DNA from: UPXZ01 sp047974405
GTDB taxonomy: Bacteria > Bacteroidota > Bacteroidia > Bacteroidales > Paludibacteraceae
Length of the DNA: 64,000 nt
NCBI GenBank assembly: GCA_047974405.1
Contig: JBKECI010000019.1
Coordinates: 62,001 to 126,000, forward strand
Reading direction: 5' to 3'
Position numbers and translations under genes: made by a program. The number at the start of each line of letters is the position of its first letter. Within the stretch, counting starts at the first letter, position 1. The notes under the pieces were generated by a model. The model was not told where the DNA came from, searched no databases, and saw only the letters and a program-made list of their open reading frames with translations. Of this stretch, positions 55,351-63,220 are shown piece after piece.

Positions 55351-56166
55351 CTAAAAATTCAATACTAATCCATTCAAATTATACCACGAATGAATAAAGT
55401 CTTTTTGCATATCATCCAAAGAAGCGAAAAAGAAAAAGTCAGCGAGGGGCATAAACCTTTCGTTTGATTGCAGCCTCTTGATTACCGCCTGTTTGCTGCT
55501 TTCGTGTTCAAATATGCATAATATATAGGGGTTTTTCTGTATCCTGAATTTCTGTGCAGGCGTACCCAATGCGATAGCCCTGCTGTGTTTGGCTAACTGT
55601 TGCAGGGTTCTGATTGTGTCTTTCCCGTTGTACATCTCTATCAGGTACATATTTTTATCGTCATTCTCATTTGCAGTGATAAGAATCCCGTCAGGCATAA
55701 AAAACTGGTCGTCCCCCAATGATATTTTTGTTTTTGATTCCAGATTGTGGGTTGTCCTGTTATTCCCCGTCTTATCAAAATAAGCATAGAATTTGTATAT
55801 CTGTGTTTCCTTATCCTCTAAATACCTGTATACAGCAATATGAATATCTATAAAGTTCTTCCTGTGCTGGAAATCCCTTACCACCAACGGAACACCTACG
55901 GGTACTTTGATATTGTCCGCAAATACTTTTTCGTGGCTTATAAGTATTTCTTTCCCTTTCTCCGTCAGGTAATACATATTTTCAGCCTTGATAAACTTTT
56001 CCATGCGATAGGTTTTTATATAGCCGTTTTGGGAGAGTAAACTTAAATTCTCCCTGATATAACTGAGGCTTTTATTTGTCAGTTGCTTAATTTGGGAAGT
56101 AGTCAGGAACTTGAACCTTCCCAGATTCTCCAGAATATCCGATCGCAGGTTATTTATAAGTATCAT
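55351..56166 (-). CDS. Replication-relaxation family protein
   Basis: 271-residue protein with an N-terminal winged-helix (FLTTSQIKQLTNKSLSYIRE, LLSQNGYIKTYR, YYLTEKGKEIL) and a C-terminal domain with LGDDQFFMPDGILI and LIEMYNGKDTIRTL, resembling PF13814 (Replic_Relax). Such proteins occur on plasmids and conjugative elements and probably bind element DNA near the origin or oriT. Ends in TAG. Downstream of the VirD4-like gene by 22 nt, so probably one mobilisation operon. Confidence 0.68.
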   Translation of the reverse strand: MILINNLRSDILENLGRFKFLTTSQIKQLTNKSLSYIRENLSLLSQNGYIKTYRMEKFIKAENMYYLTEKGKEILISHEKVFADNIKVPVGVPLVVRDFQHRKNFIDIHIAVYRYLEDKETQIYKFYAYFDKTGNNRTTHNLESKTKISLGDDQFFMPDGILITANENDDKNMYLIEMYNGKDTIRTLQQLAKHSRAIALGTPAQKFRIQKNPYILCIFEHESSKQAVIKRLQSNERFMPLADFFFFASLDDMQKDFIHSWYNLNGLVLNF

Positions 56167-56188
56167 CTTTATAGTTTTCTATTAGCTT

Positions 56189-58010
56189 TTAAAATGCGGG
56201 TTTCAAATCTTCATCAAACGGATTACTTTTAGGGTTCGGTTTTTTCTTTTTATTTTCCACATCCTCCGTTTTATTTTCCGGCTTATCCCCTGTTGCTTCC
56301 GGCTTATCCTTTTTTATGATGTTTTTTATATGGGGCTGTTCTACCGGAACAGGCACATATTGCCCCGAACGGTACACGAGGTATTGCAAAAGCCTTTTCC
56401 TTTCTTCTTCCGTCAAAAAATATTTATTCGCCAAAATAGGTATTTCAATTTTAAATGGGTTTTGCCCTGTATCGTCCTTTACATAAAACTGCAAAGGTTT
56501 CAGTTCTTCCAAATCTTTCCCCCTGACCCCCAATTCTTTTGAAAAGGTGCTCCTGTCCTCATAGTCCGTTTGCGATACGGCTTTAAAGCTGGTATTCACC
56601 ATAACCGTTTTGCGGATAGCCAGATTTTCTATCTGTTTTAAGGATTGTGTCGCAAGGATTAGCGACAAGCCGTATTTCCTAGCCTCCGCCAGATTAGAGG
56701 CTAAAGATGATGTTATATAATTCTGGAACTCGTCTATAAAAAAGAAAAGTTGTTTGCGTTGTTCACGAGGCAGGGCGTCCCTGCGTAATATAATACTGTG
56801 TATATAAGCGATCATCAAACGCCCGAATACGGAGCTTGTAAACTTCCCGCTTCCTTTAGGCAGGTTAAAAATGATAACTTTTCCCTCATTCAAACATTGT
56901 TCCAAATCAATGGTACTTTTCCCATTAAGCATATCCGACAAAATCTGGTCTCCCAGAAAATAGCTTAGTTTTGTTCTTATACTTTTTTTAGTCAAACGGT
57001 ATTCCTCTATATGGAAATCGTTCATAAAAAAATCCCTGTGCTGCGAGTTTGGGCTTTGCCTGCCAAGTTCTATCAAGTCCCCGTTTTGTCCGTCAAGCAT
57101 AAAACGTTTTAATTCATTTATACAGGGGTTTTTACTTCTCAATACGGTTGCTATGCATGGACGAAGTATAGCTTGCATTTGAGGAGTGAAGTTATACGAG
57201 TTATCCAGTAGCTCAATCAATGCGTCCGTTAGTTCTTGCGAGAGGATATTGACAGTTTCTTCCGTCCCGTCATTATCAAATGGATTTATAACAGCAGTAT
57301 ATCTGTCATCTGTCTTTTTGTATTTCTCAATCTCCCTGTTTATGGAACTGCTGATGTATACAACCCTGCTTTTATCCTGATTATGGGAGAAGTATAGAAT
57401 GTTCCTAGCCAAATCCCCGTGAGGGTCGAGCAATACGAGGGCATAATCTTTTTCTTTCTGACTTTTTAATTGCAAATCATAAAAAAGCGTCTCCAGCATT
57501 TTGGATTTTCCGCTTCCGCTCCTTCCTGTCAAAAGTGCGTGATGTTTGAGGGAAGAAATAGGGAACTTGGCAAAAAGGGTGAGTTCTAAAAAAAAATGTC
57601 AGCAAAGACGGGTTAAATCTAGCCATGCAAGACGAAAGTGTTTGCCAGTAATCATAATACTTCTCTTTATCTAAAGTATAGATTAGTTTTCGTCTTTGTT
57701 TTTCCGTATTTATCCACAGGCTCCTGAATACGGGGTACAAGTGGAAATCCTTCTCCCTTATATTCAAATCGAACAAAGCCTGATATTCCTGCATCGTAAA
57801 GCCCCGTGTAGCGAAAAGTTCTATCTCCCTTACGCTTCCTTTAGGCAACTTTTGCAATAAAACGTCTACCTGCCCGCAATGGTACAGCATAACCGCATCC
57901 AGCCCGTCAGGGACAAATGGGGCATAAGTCCTGCCGAAAAGCACGCCGTCCCCACCGTCGAAAAGCCCTGCCCCCTGTTTGAATATTTCTGTTAGTTTCC
58001 CGTATTCCAT
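56189..58010 (-). pseudogene. VirD4/TraG-like conjugation ATPase, split by a one-base frameshift
   Basis: A FtsK/VirD4-type ATPase of about 606 residues if repaired. The N-terminal part (58010 to ~57597) begins MEYGKLTEIFKQGAG. The ATPase part has Walker A LTGRSGSGKSKM, LLDPHGDLARNI, Walker B QLFFFIDEFQNYI and ATQSLKQI, then a Pro/Lys-rich tail. The two parts are in different frames, meeting in a run of nine A on the plus strand (57588-57596); eight would restore one frame (TFFLELTLF). It may be a homopolymer sequencing error, a recent mutation, or programmed slippage. It would couple DNA to a type IV secretion channel. No TGA occurs in frame and it ends in TAA. Confidence 0.72.
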
Positions 58011-58361
58011 ACCAAACTATCCGGTTGTTTATATGCTTGGTTTACAAAGCAAAGGTTTTACAATATGTAAAAATAAGCATTAAATCCGTGTACTGAAAAT
58101 ATTTCCCTGCTGTATTAAAAGGAGTTTCCATTTTTTGTTTTTATTTCATTTCGGAATCATTGTCCCCTCATACTTATTTACAGCCTTGATGCTATTTTGG
58201 ATATGAGGTATAAGATGAAAGATACAGAGGGTACTATATCCAACAGCTAAAAACAGTAATTCCCTTAGCCTAGTTGTTAAGAGTAGGCAGAGATGAGGTC
58301 TTATTGTATTGTACAGGGTTTTAACAAGCACGCCAGAAGGTCTTGAAAGTTATAACATAAA
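58011..58361. other. Intergenic region left of the tRNA remnant
   Basis: No convincing gene. A 61-codon minus-strand frame at 58146-58331 contains YNTIRPHLCL, faintly like the end of an IS3-type transposase, too short to call. The 13-nt sequence GTTATAACATAAA at 58349-58361 recurs inverted at 58464-58476. Confidence 0.35.
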
Positions 58362-58390
58362 CAAAAACCCGACATCATCAGATGTCAGGC
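58362..58390 (-). terminator. Minus-strand terminator beyond the tRNA remnant
   Basis: On the minus strand CCTGACATC-tgat-GATGTCGGG, a 9-bp stem with one G-T pair, followed by TTTTTG. It fits the natural terminator of the tRNA whose 3' half lies at 58435-58476. Confidence 0.75.
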
Positions 58391-58434
58391 TATAATTAAG
58401 ATTCTTATTTTCTTATTATTTCATAAGTGGTATC

Positions 58435-58476
58435 TGGGCGTGGTTGGAATCGAACCAACGACCTTTATGTTATAAC
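58435..58476 (-). other. tRNA 3'-half remnant, candidate attachment site
   Basis: On the minus strand, from the anticodon loop onward: GTTATAA, stem half CATAA, variable loop AGGTC, T-arm GTTGG-TTCGATT-CCAAC, acceptor CACGCCC, discriminator A. No matching 5' half (GGGCGTG acceptor, D-arm) exists upstream on that strand. This is what site-specific integration into a tRNA leaves at the distal end. The nearest gene is the recombinase at 58632. It is not derived from the tRNA-Val at 55030: T-stem and anticodon arm differ. Confidence 0.65.
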
Positions 58477-58631
58477 CAACTCTTGAAAATGCAAGTGAAG
58501 AACCATATAGTTTTACATCTGATACATACATCTAATGACCTTTCATCAGCAACCATTATAATTATATCATATTAAAAATCAAGACAAAATAGAATTTTGC
58601 ATACAATGAATAAATATATATTGAAAATACC

Positions 58632-59624
58632 CTAATATACCTTTGTTATCTTCTCATAACATTTCCTTATGAATTTATCTTCTACATGGGTGTAAATATT
58701 GGTTGTGGCTATACTTTCGTGTCAGAGCATTTCTTTCAATACCACAATATGGACATCGTCCTTGACCGCTTGGGAAGCAAAGGAGTGGCGTAATGTGTGC
58801 AAAGTCCGGCTCTTTTTCCGTCAGTACACCCTTTTCATATCATTAGAATATCCCTTGATGATATTAGAGGCGAATTGTCCGCTAAGCCTTGTACCGAATG
58901 TATTTGTCGCATGGGAGATAAATACAAAGTCATTATTGAATTTGGTGCGTAGTAATCTCATCTCCGAGCGGAAGGAAACATAATCCGCATACGCCAGTAT
59001 TTCCAGCCTTAGCTCTTCATTGATATTTACGAGCCTGCTTTTTCATCCTTTCCCGATGATTTCAAAGGAACATCCTCTTTGTACATCCGATATTCTGAGG
59101 TTTAAGAGTTCGTCTTTCCTTAAACCGGAATTGAAAGGGATTTTCACTAATAAACTGTTCCTCATCCTTGTTGCCGGGTCTGTTTCCGTTTTCAGGATAT
59201 GCTCCAGAATTTCCATTACTTCCTCATTCGTAAGGAAAGACACTTTCCTTGATTTGTTTTTAGGCATTTCAATATCGTTCAAATCAATGCTGATTTCTAT
59301 TTTCTTCCTTCTTTTTAACCGCTTGAAGAAATTCTTTACTGCCGTTATCCTCATCTGAATCGTTCTAAGGGCAAGCGTGCTTCATTCTCAATAATAGCGT
59401 GAAGTCCTGCCAGCCGGCTTGTTTTGTAAATACGTTGAAAAATCGTCTATATCCTCTATAAAGACATCTTCAACCTGAATTGTCCGTGTATTCCTCGCTC
59501 ACTTTAACCGTTGCAGGAACTCATTGATTCCGTAGATGTTTTCCCTGCAATATTTTTCATTCCTTCCTATTGTGTATTGTAAGTAATTTTTGAAATCAAA
59601 AATGAGGTTGTTGTTAATTTCCAT
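58632..59624 (-). CDS. Tyrosine recombinase/integrase read in genetic code 25 (UGA = Gly)
   Basis: Site-specific recombinase of 330 codons, ATG 59624 to TAG 58632. The frame is unbroken except for six TGA codons (residues 42, 79, 81, 194, 268 and 301); there is no internal TAA or TAG and no frameshift. Layout: N-terminal SAM-like DNA-binding domain (~1-110), catalytic domain after. All catalytic residues are present: Arg in NSGLRKDELL, Lys in the beta-hairpin after GKG, HxxR in LHTLRHSFAS, His in the L-(TGA)-HESI box, and Tyr in TNIYTHV. The TGA at 301 occupies the near-invariant Gly of LGH, and at 194 it gives G-K-G-G-K-S-R. Trp would not fit. In the standard code this is dead; in code 25 it is intact. 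Lies beside a tRNA remnant, as integrases do. Confidence 0.85.
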
Positions 59625-59923
59625 TGTAATACGCTCGTAATTAGTTAAAAAACAAGCGTGCCCCTGATGTTTATGTTATTGGTATTGTAGTGATTTTGAA
59701 TACAAAAGCTATAATAAAAATAACAAATCCGGTAAACAAAAGTTAGCTGTTCCATAAAAGGTTGAGCTGCTAAAAACAATATAAACTGTAAATATCTTTC
59801 ACATAAATAAAAAATCATAATATCTTTACAGATAAATACATAAATTATTGCCTATGGGAGATAAAGCGTAGATAATACGCATATTTTAAACATATTAGAA
59901 AAAAGCGTCTAGCTTGTATTCTG

Positions 59924-60037
59924 GTACTTGAAATCTCGACAATTTCAATAACGATCAAGAGTAAAGCGATGATGCTCACGCTATGGCGTGGGCTTTACTC
60001 GTTATTTGATCGTTAGGTAGTCGAGAACCTCAAGTAC
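59924..60037. repeat. 114-nt long imperfect palindrome
   Basis: Five nested paired blocks: GTACTTGA/TCAAGTAC (59924-59931, 60030-60037), TCTCGAC/GTCGAGA (59934-59940, 60020-60026), TAACGATCAA/TTGATCGTTA (59949-59958, 60006-60015), GAGTAAAGC/GCTTTACTC (59959-59967, 59992-60000), CACGC/GCGTG (59977-59981, 59986-59990), apical loop TATG. In all 39 base pairs with small bulges. It could be a recombination or transfer site, a replication-origin hairpin, or a structured RNA. No T-run follows, so it is not a terminator. Confidence 0.85.
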
Positions 60038-60129
60038 AGATAATCGTAGTTTTGTCCACGCTTTTTATGTGCGTATGCGAACCAAAACACAAATATTTTT
60101 TAACCTCCCAAGTGCTGCACAACTTTCAC

Positions 60130-60157
60130 TTGACAAATAATAGAAAATATGTATATA
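60130..60157 (+). promoter_or_regulatory. Sigma70-type promoter candidate
   Basis: TTGACA (60130-60135), 16 nt, TATATA (60152-60157; or TATACA at 60154 with 18 nt). This is the general bacterial consensus, unlike the TTTG/TAnnTTTG promoters elsewhere in the window. It points to the Ig-repeat gene with a ~115-nt leader. Confidence 0.35.
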
Positions 60158-60283
60158 CAATAGTGTTGGGATTGACACACTGATTCCAATAAATAAAAAA
60201 TAAAAAAAAGCCCTCATTTTTTCAGGGGGAATAAAATAAAACAGAAAAGCATAAATAATAAAAATTAAATCGGAGGGTAAGTG

Positions 60284-61954
60284 ATGAAAAAATTTCTTTT
60301 GGTCGCCCTCGTGGCGATACTGGGGACTGCTGGTGCAGTGGCTCAGACGGCTCTCTCCTTTAGCGGAGACAGGGCAGTAATTAAATCGGGAGGGAAGTAC
60401 TATATCCCTCAAAGTGTGTGGAGTAATCCCGACTATCGGGATGAGTTCGGACATTGGACACTTTATCTGGACATCGTCAATACTGTTGAACCGGAAATTG
60501 GATATGAAGGTTTCATAGGAGATAACGATAATTCTTGGGGTACTGAGCCGGGAAGTCAAAGGACAAATGAAGAGAAAAGGAAGCAATACATTAAAGTCGA
60601 TATTCCCGGAATATGGAGTAATATATGGGGAACTGAGGGAGGAGCTCTCTATATCCGAAGGATAGCAGACCCGACATTAGCCGTAGGCAGTGTTTCTAAA
60701 CCTCTTAGTCAATGGAACTCGCCTATTAATGTAAGTGCTGGTGAAAATGTATCTTTAAGTGTTAATTCTTGGTTTGTGTCTGGTGAAGGTTCTAACTCTG
60801 TACGAAAACAGGGAACATTATTGGGTGTTCAACAATTAAGTTATGATTTAACGGGGCTTGGTTCAGGATTAATTCCTTTTGAATTTTCATCTGGAAGTGG
60901 AAAAAGTTATTTACCAGCTTATATTGTGCCATTTACAATTGATTATGCAACATCTGCCCCGGTGATAACGAACCATCCACAAAACCAAACGGTAAATGTA
61001 GGGGAAACGGCAACCTTTAGCATCACAGCTACGGGAAGCAACCTTGCTTACCAATGGAAAAAGGACGGGGCGACTATTGCGGGAGCCACAAATGCAACGT
61101 ATAGCAAAGCAAATGTACAAAGTACGGACGCAGGAGTATATACGTGCGTTGTGAGTAATGCAGGCGGAAGCACAGCATCAAACGGGGCGACCCTGACAGT
61201 AAATGTATCTGCCCCGCTAATAACGAGCCATCCACAAAACCAGACGGTAAACGTAGGGGGAACGGCAACCTTTAGCATCACAGCTACGGGAAGCAACCTT
61301 GCTTACCAATGGAAAAAGGACGGGGCGACTATTGCGGGAGCCACAAATGCAACGTATAGCAAAGCAAATGTACAAAGTACGGACGCAGGAGTATATACGT
61401 GCGTTGTGAGTAATGCAGGTGGAAGCACAGCATCAAACGGGGCGACCCTGACGGTAAATGTATCTGCCCCGCTAATAACAAGCCATCCACAAAACCAAAC
61501 GGTAAACGTAGGTGAAACGGCAACCTTTAGCATCACAGCTACGGGAAACAACCTTGCTTACCAATGGAAAAAGGACGGGGCGACTATTGCGGGAGCCACA
61601 AATGCAACGTATAGCAAAGCGAATGTGCAAAGTACGGACGCAGGAGTATATACGTGCGTTGTGAGTAATGCTGGTGGAAGCGTGGTATCAAACGGGGCAA
61701 TCCTGACAGTAAATGTTCCGGTAGATTATAGCTGGCTTACACAACCGACAATCGAGTTTACCGTATCGGGAAATGCTCTGGAAATTAAAGCCGTTGGCAT
61801 CAGTTCTGAAACGTTCAATAACGTGACGGTAAACGGTGCGGAAATTTCCCAGACCGGGGGAAAATGGATTGTTGATGTTAGTTCCACAGGTATAAGGATA
61901 ATAAAAATGAGTAATAACGCAGGTGTGATTCTCACCAGAACACACCAAAAATGA
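60284..61954 (+). CDS. Secreted protein with three near-identical Ig-like repeats
   Basis: 556 residues: signal peptide (MKKFLLVALVAILGTAG, cleavage after AVAQ), a ~205-residue N-terminal domain of unknown type (FSGDRAVIKSGGKYYIPQSV), three tandem 85-residue immunoglobulin-like (I-set/Ig_3-like) domains, and a ~75-residue C-terminal domain. Each Ig repeat has HPQNQTVNVGETATFSITA, AYQWKKDGATI and DAGVYTCVVSNAGG. Probably a surface adhesin or glycan-binding protein. Standard code: stop TGA at 61952 and dozens of Gly codons, all GGN. ATG 60284 follows a strong GGAGGG at 60272-60277, six nt away; GTG 60281 is the alternative. 7 nt before the lipoprotein gene. Confidence 0.82.
   Translation: MKKFLLVALVAILGTAGAVAQTALSFSGDRAVIKSGGKYYIPQSVWSNPDYRDEFGHWTLYLDIVNTVEPEIGYEGFIGDNDNSWGTEPGSQRTNEEKRKQYIKVDIPGIWSNIWGTEGGALYIRRIADPTLAVGSVSKPLSQWNSPINVSAGENVSLSVNSWFVSGEGSNSVRKQGTLLGVQQLSYDLTGLGSGLIPFEFSSGSGKSYLPAYIVPFTIDYATSAPVITNHPQNQTVNVGETATFSITATGSNLAYQWKKDGATIAGATNATYSKANVQSTDAGVYTCVVSNAGGSTASNGATLTVNVSAPLITSHPQNQTVNVGGTATFSITATGSNLAYQWKKDGATIAGATNATYSKANVQSTDAGVYTCVVSNAGGSTASNGATLTVNVSAPLITSHPQNQTVNVGETATFSITATGNNLAYQWKKDGATIAGATNATYSKANVQSTDAGVYTCVVSNAGGSVVSNGAILTVNVPVDYSWLTQPTIEFTVSGNALEIKAVGISSETFNNVTVNGAEISQTGGKWIVDVSSTGIRIIKMSNNAGVILTRTHQK
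60956..61720 (+). repeat. Three tandem 255-bp repeats
   Basis: Units 60956-61210, 61211-61465 and 61466-61720, nearly identical in nucleotides (a handful of substitutions), each coding one 85-residue Ig-like domain. Such identity implies recent duplication or gene conversion and could cause assembly collapse or copy-number variation. Confidence 0.95.
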
Positions 61955-61961
61955 AAAAGGA

Positions 61962-62615
61962 ATGAAAACAAAAATAATATGTATGTGTTCACTCCTGCTA
62001 ATACTGATTACAGGATGTGGAAAGGACGATGAACCGGCAAAGGAACTCATCCTTGAAAAAAATGCGATTACGCTTTATGAAGAGGAGACAGCTTTTATTG
62101 CTATTACCTCCGGTAATGGAAATTATAAAGTTTCATCTTCCAATGAAGCGGTAGCCATTGCCAATTCTTCCGGTAAAATAGAAGTGATAGCAAAGAGCTA
62201 CGGGACAACAACTATCACCGTGACAGACGCTGAATATAAGAAAGCAACTATTACGGTGACGGTAAACTCTGGAGCATTGAAAGATACGGAGTTGCGTTTC
62301 CAATGGGAGGGGCTAAAAGTCCTCCTCGATGAAACAAAACTCACAGACTGGGGAAAAACCCGGAAGTATCAGGCAAGTGCCGATATTGGAATTGTAAACC
62401 TTGCTCAAAAAAAGTCGTTAAGGACACAAGGACTTAAAGACTACGGGAAAGGCATTAAATCCAATATAAAACTGCTTATTATTGAGAATGGAGCTACCGA
62501 GCAAACCTTCTCATTAGATAAGTTTGAGATTCTTGATGTCTCTGACGGTATATTTACCGCAGTAGGCAGCAGTGGTACTAAAAAGCTGGTGATTAGGGAT
62601 ATTGTCCCTAAATAA
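61962..62615 (+). CDS. Surface lipoprotein with bacterial Ig-like (Big_2) domain
   Basis: 217 residues with a lipoprotein signal (LLLILITGC). The residues after Cys, GKDDEP, fit the Bacteroidota lipoprotein export signal (Lys followed by acids), so surface exposure is likely. A Big_2-like domain follows (~35-105; VSSSNEAVAIANSSGKIEV, YGTTTITVTDAEYKKATI). The C-terminal ~110 residues are unassigned. Coupled to the Ig-repeat gene (7-nt gap), suggesting a two-protein surface complex. It uses standard code and ends in TAA before a terminator. Confidence 0.78.
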   Translation: MKTKIICMCSLLLILITGCGKDDEPAKELILEKNAITLYEEETAFIAITSGNGNYKVSSSNEAVAIANSSGKIEVIAKSYGTTTITVTDAEYKKATITVTVNSGALKDTELRFQWEGLKVLLDETKLTDWGKTRKYQASADIGIVNLAQKKSLRTQGLKDYGKGIKSNIKLLIIENGATEQTFSLDKFEILDVSDGIFTAVGSSGTKKLVIRDIVPK

Positions 62616-62635
62616 AGCCAGTAAACATTACAGAG

Positions 62636-62663
62636 AGCCGGGAATATTTTCTCGGCTTTTTTT
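62636..62663 (+). terminator. Terminator after the lipoprotein gene
   Basis: Stem AGCCGGGA (62636-62643) / TCTCGGCT (62650-62657), one G-T pair, then a T-run. Confidence 0.85.
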
Positions 62664-62749
62664 CATTATATCAAATCATCTTTATTGCTAAATGAAAAGT
62701 AAAGAATATACTTATATGACATACTATATTTTTATCATCCTTTCTTAAA

Positions 62750-63157
62750 ATGCCTCATAAATCACAAGACAATCTTCTTGAACAAATAGATGGAATAGCC
62801 TCCCTCAATGCTGGTTTTCCTTCTCTTAAAACAGGAATACTCAAAGCCGTAAATGTTTTAAAAGAAAAACATTTATGGCGAAAAATTTCTGATAGCGATA
62901 TAAGAGAGGAACTATCACAAGAATGGGCGATGCAAATGCCTCTTCCTGCAAAAGCAATAGAAATCTGTCTTGAACTCCTTGCTAGAATTGCTGTAGATGA
63001 TGTATCTGCATTAAACGAGCGAAAATATTTTCATAAAAAGAGTGAACCTGCCCTTGTTGTTTCTGCCTTTTTTAAACAACAAGGAGAAGCATTGAATATG
63101 TTTACTTATGAAGAATGGTATCAGGTATTTATTGAGGATGTTATTGTTTCTCAATAA
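62750..63157 (+). CDS. Hypothetical protein, 135 aa
   Basis: I do not recognise this protein. It is soluble, helical, and moderately acidic (DNLLEQIDGIASLNAGF, then AKAIEICLELLARIAVDD and a Trp/Tyr/Phe-rich end, FTYEEWYQVFIED). All four Gly codons are GGN and it ends in TAA, so it is compatible with either genetic code. No Shine-Dalgarno. Converges with the code-25 surface protein 64 nt away. Confidence 0.5.
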   Translation: MPHKSQDNLLEQIDGIASLNAGFPSLKTGILKAVNVLKEKHLWRKISDSDIREELSQEWAMQMPLPAKAIEICLELLARIAVDDVSALNERKYFHKKSEPALVVSAFFKQQGEALNMFTYEEWYQVFIEDVIVSQ

Positions 63158-63220
63158 TAAGCTTCGCAGTTTACAAAAAAACGCTCAATTATTGATTGTT
63201 TTTTGTAATGATATATGAAA

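Larger units (their letters stand above)
59625..60283. other. Intergenic region with long hairpin and sigma70-like promoter
   Basis: About 660 nt with no protein gene on either strand, including when TGA is read as sense. It contains a 114-nt hairpin (59924-60037), a TTGACA/TATATA promoter-like pair (60130-60157) and a Shine-Dalgarno GGAGGG (60272-60277) before the Ig-repeat gene. Confidence 0.5.

Noticed and set aside
58146..58331. IS3-type transposase fragment
   Set aside because: Only about ten residues resemble the family end; no inverted repeats or upstream remainder.
55030..58476. tRNA-Val and the tRNA remnant as a matched att pair
   Set aside because: They are in opposite orientation and differ in anticodon arm and T-stem; only a short ACGCCCA is shared.
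58632..59624. TGA read as tryptophan (code 4, or recoded phage)
   Set aside because: It would give Met-Leu-Trp-His in the recombinase box where Gly is nearly invariant, and GGGE-Trp-N in the surface repeat. The other recoded gene uses TGG for Trp.
58632..59624. Ordinary pseudogene with random nonsense mutations
   Set aside because: Six of six stops are TGA, no TAA/TAG, no frameshift in 993 nt, all catalytic residues kept, and an unrelated gene 4 kb away shows the same pattern.
60220..60240. Terminator in CCCTCATTTTTTCAGGGGG
   Set aside because: Only four solid base pairs and T-run on the minus side; too weak to call.
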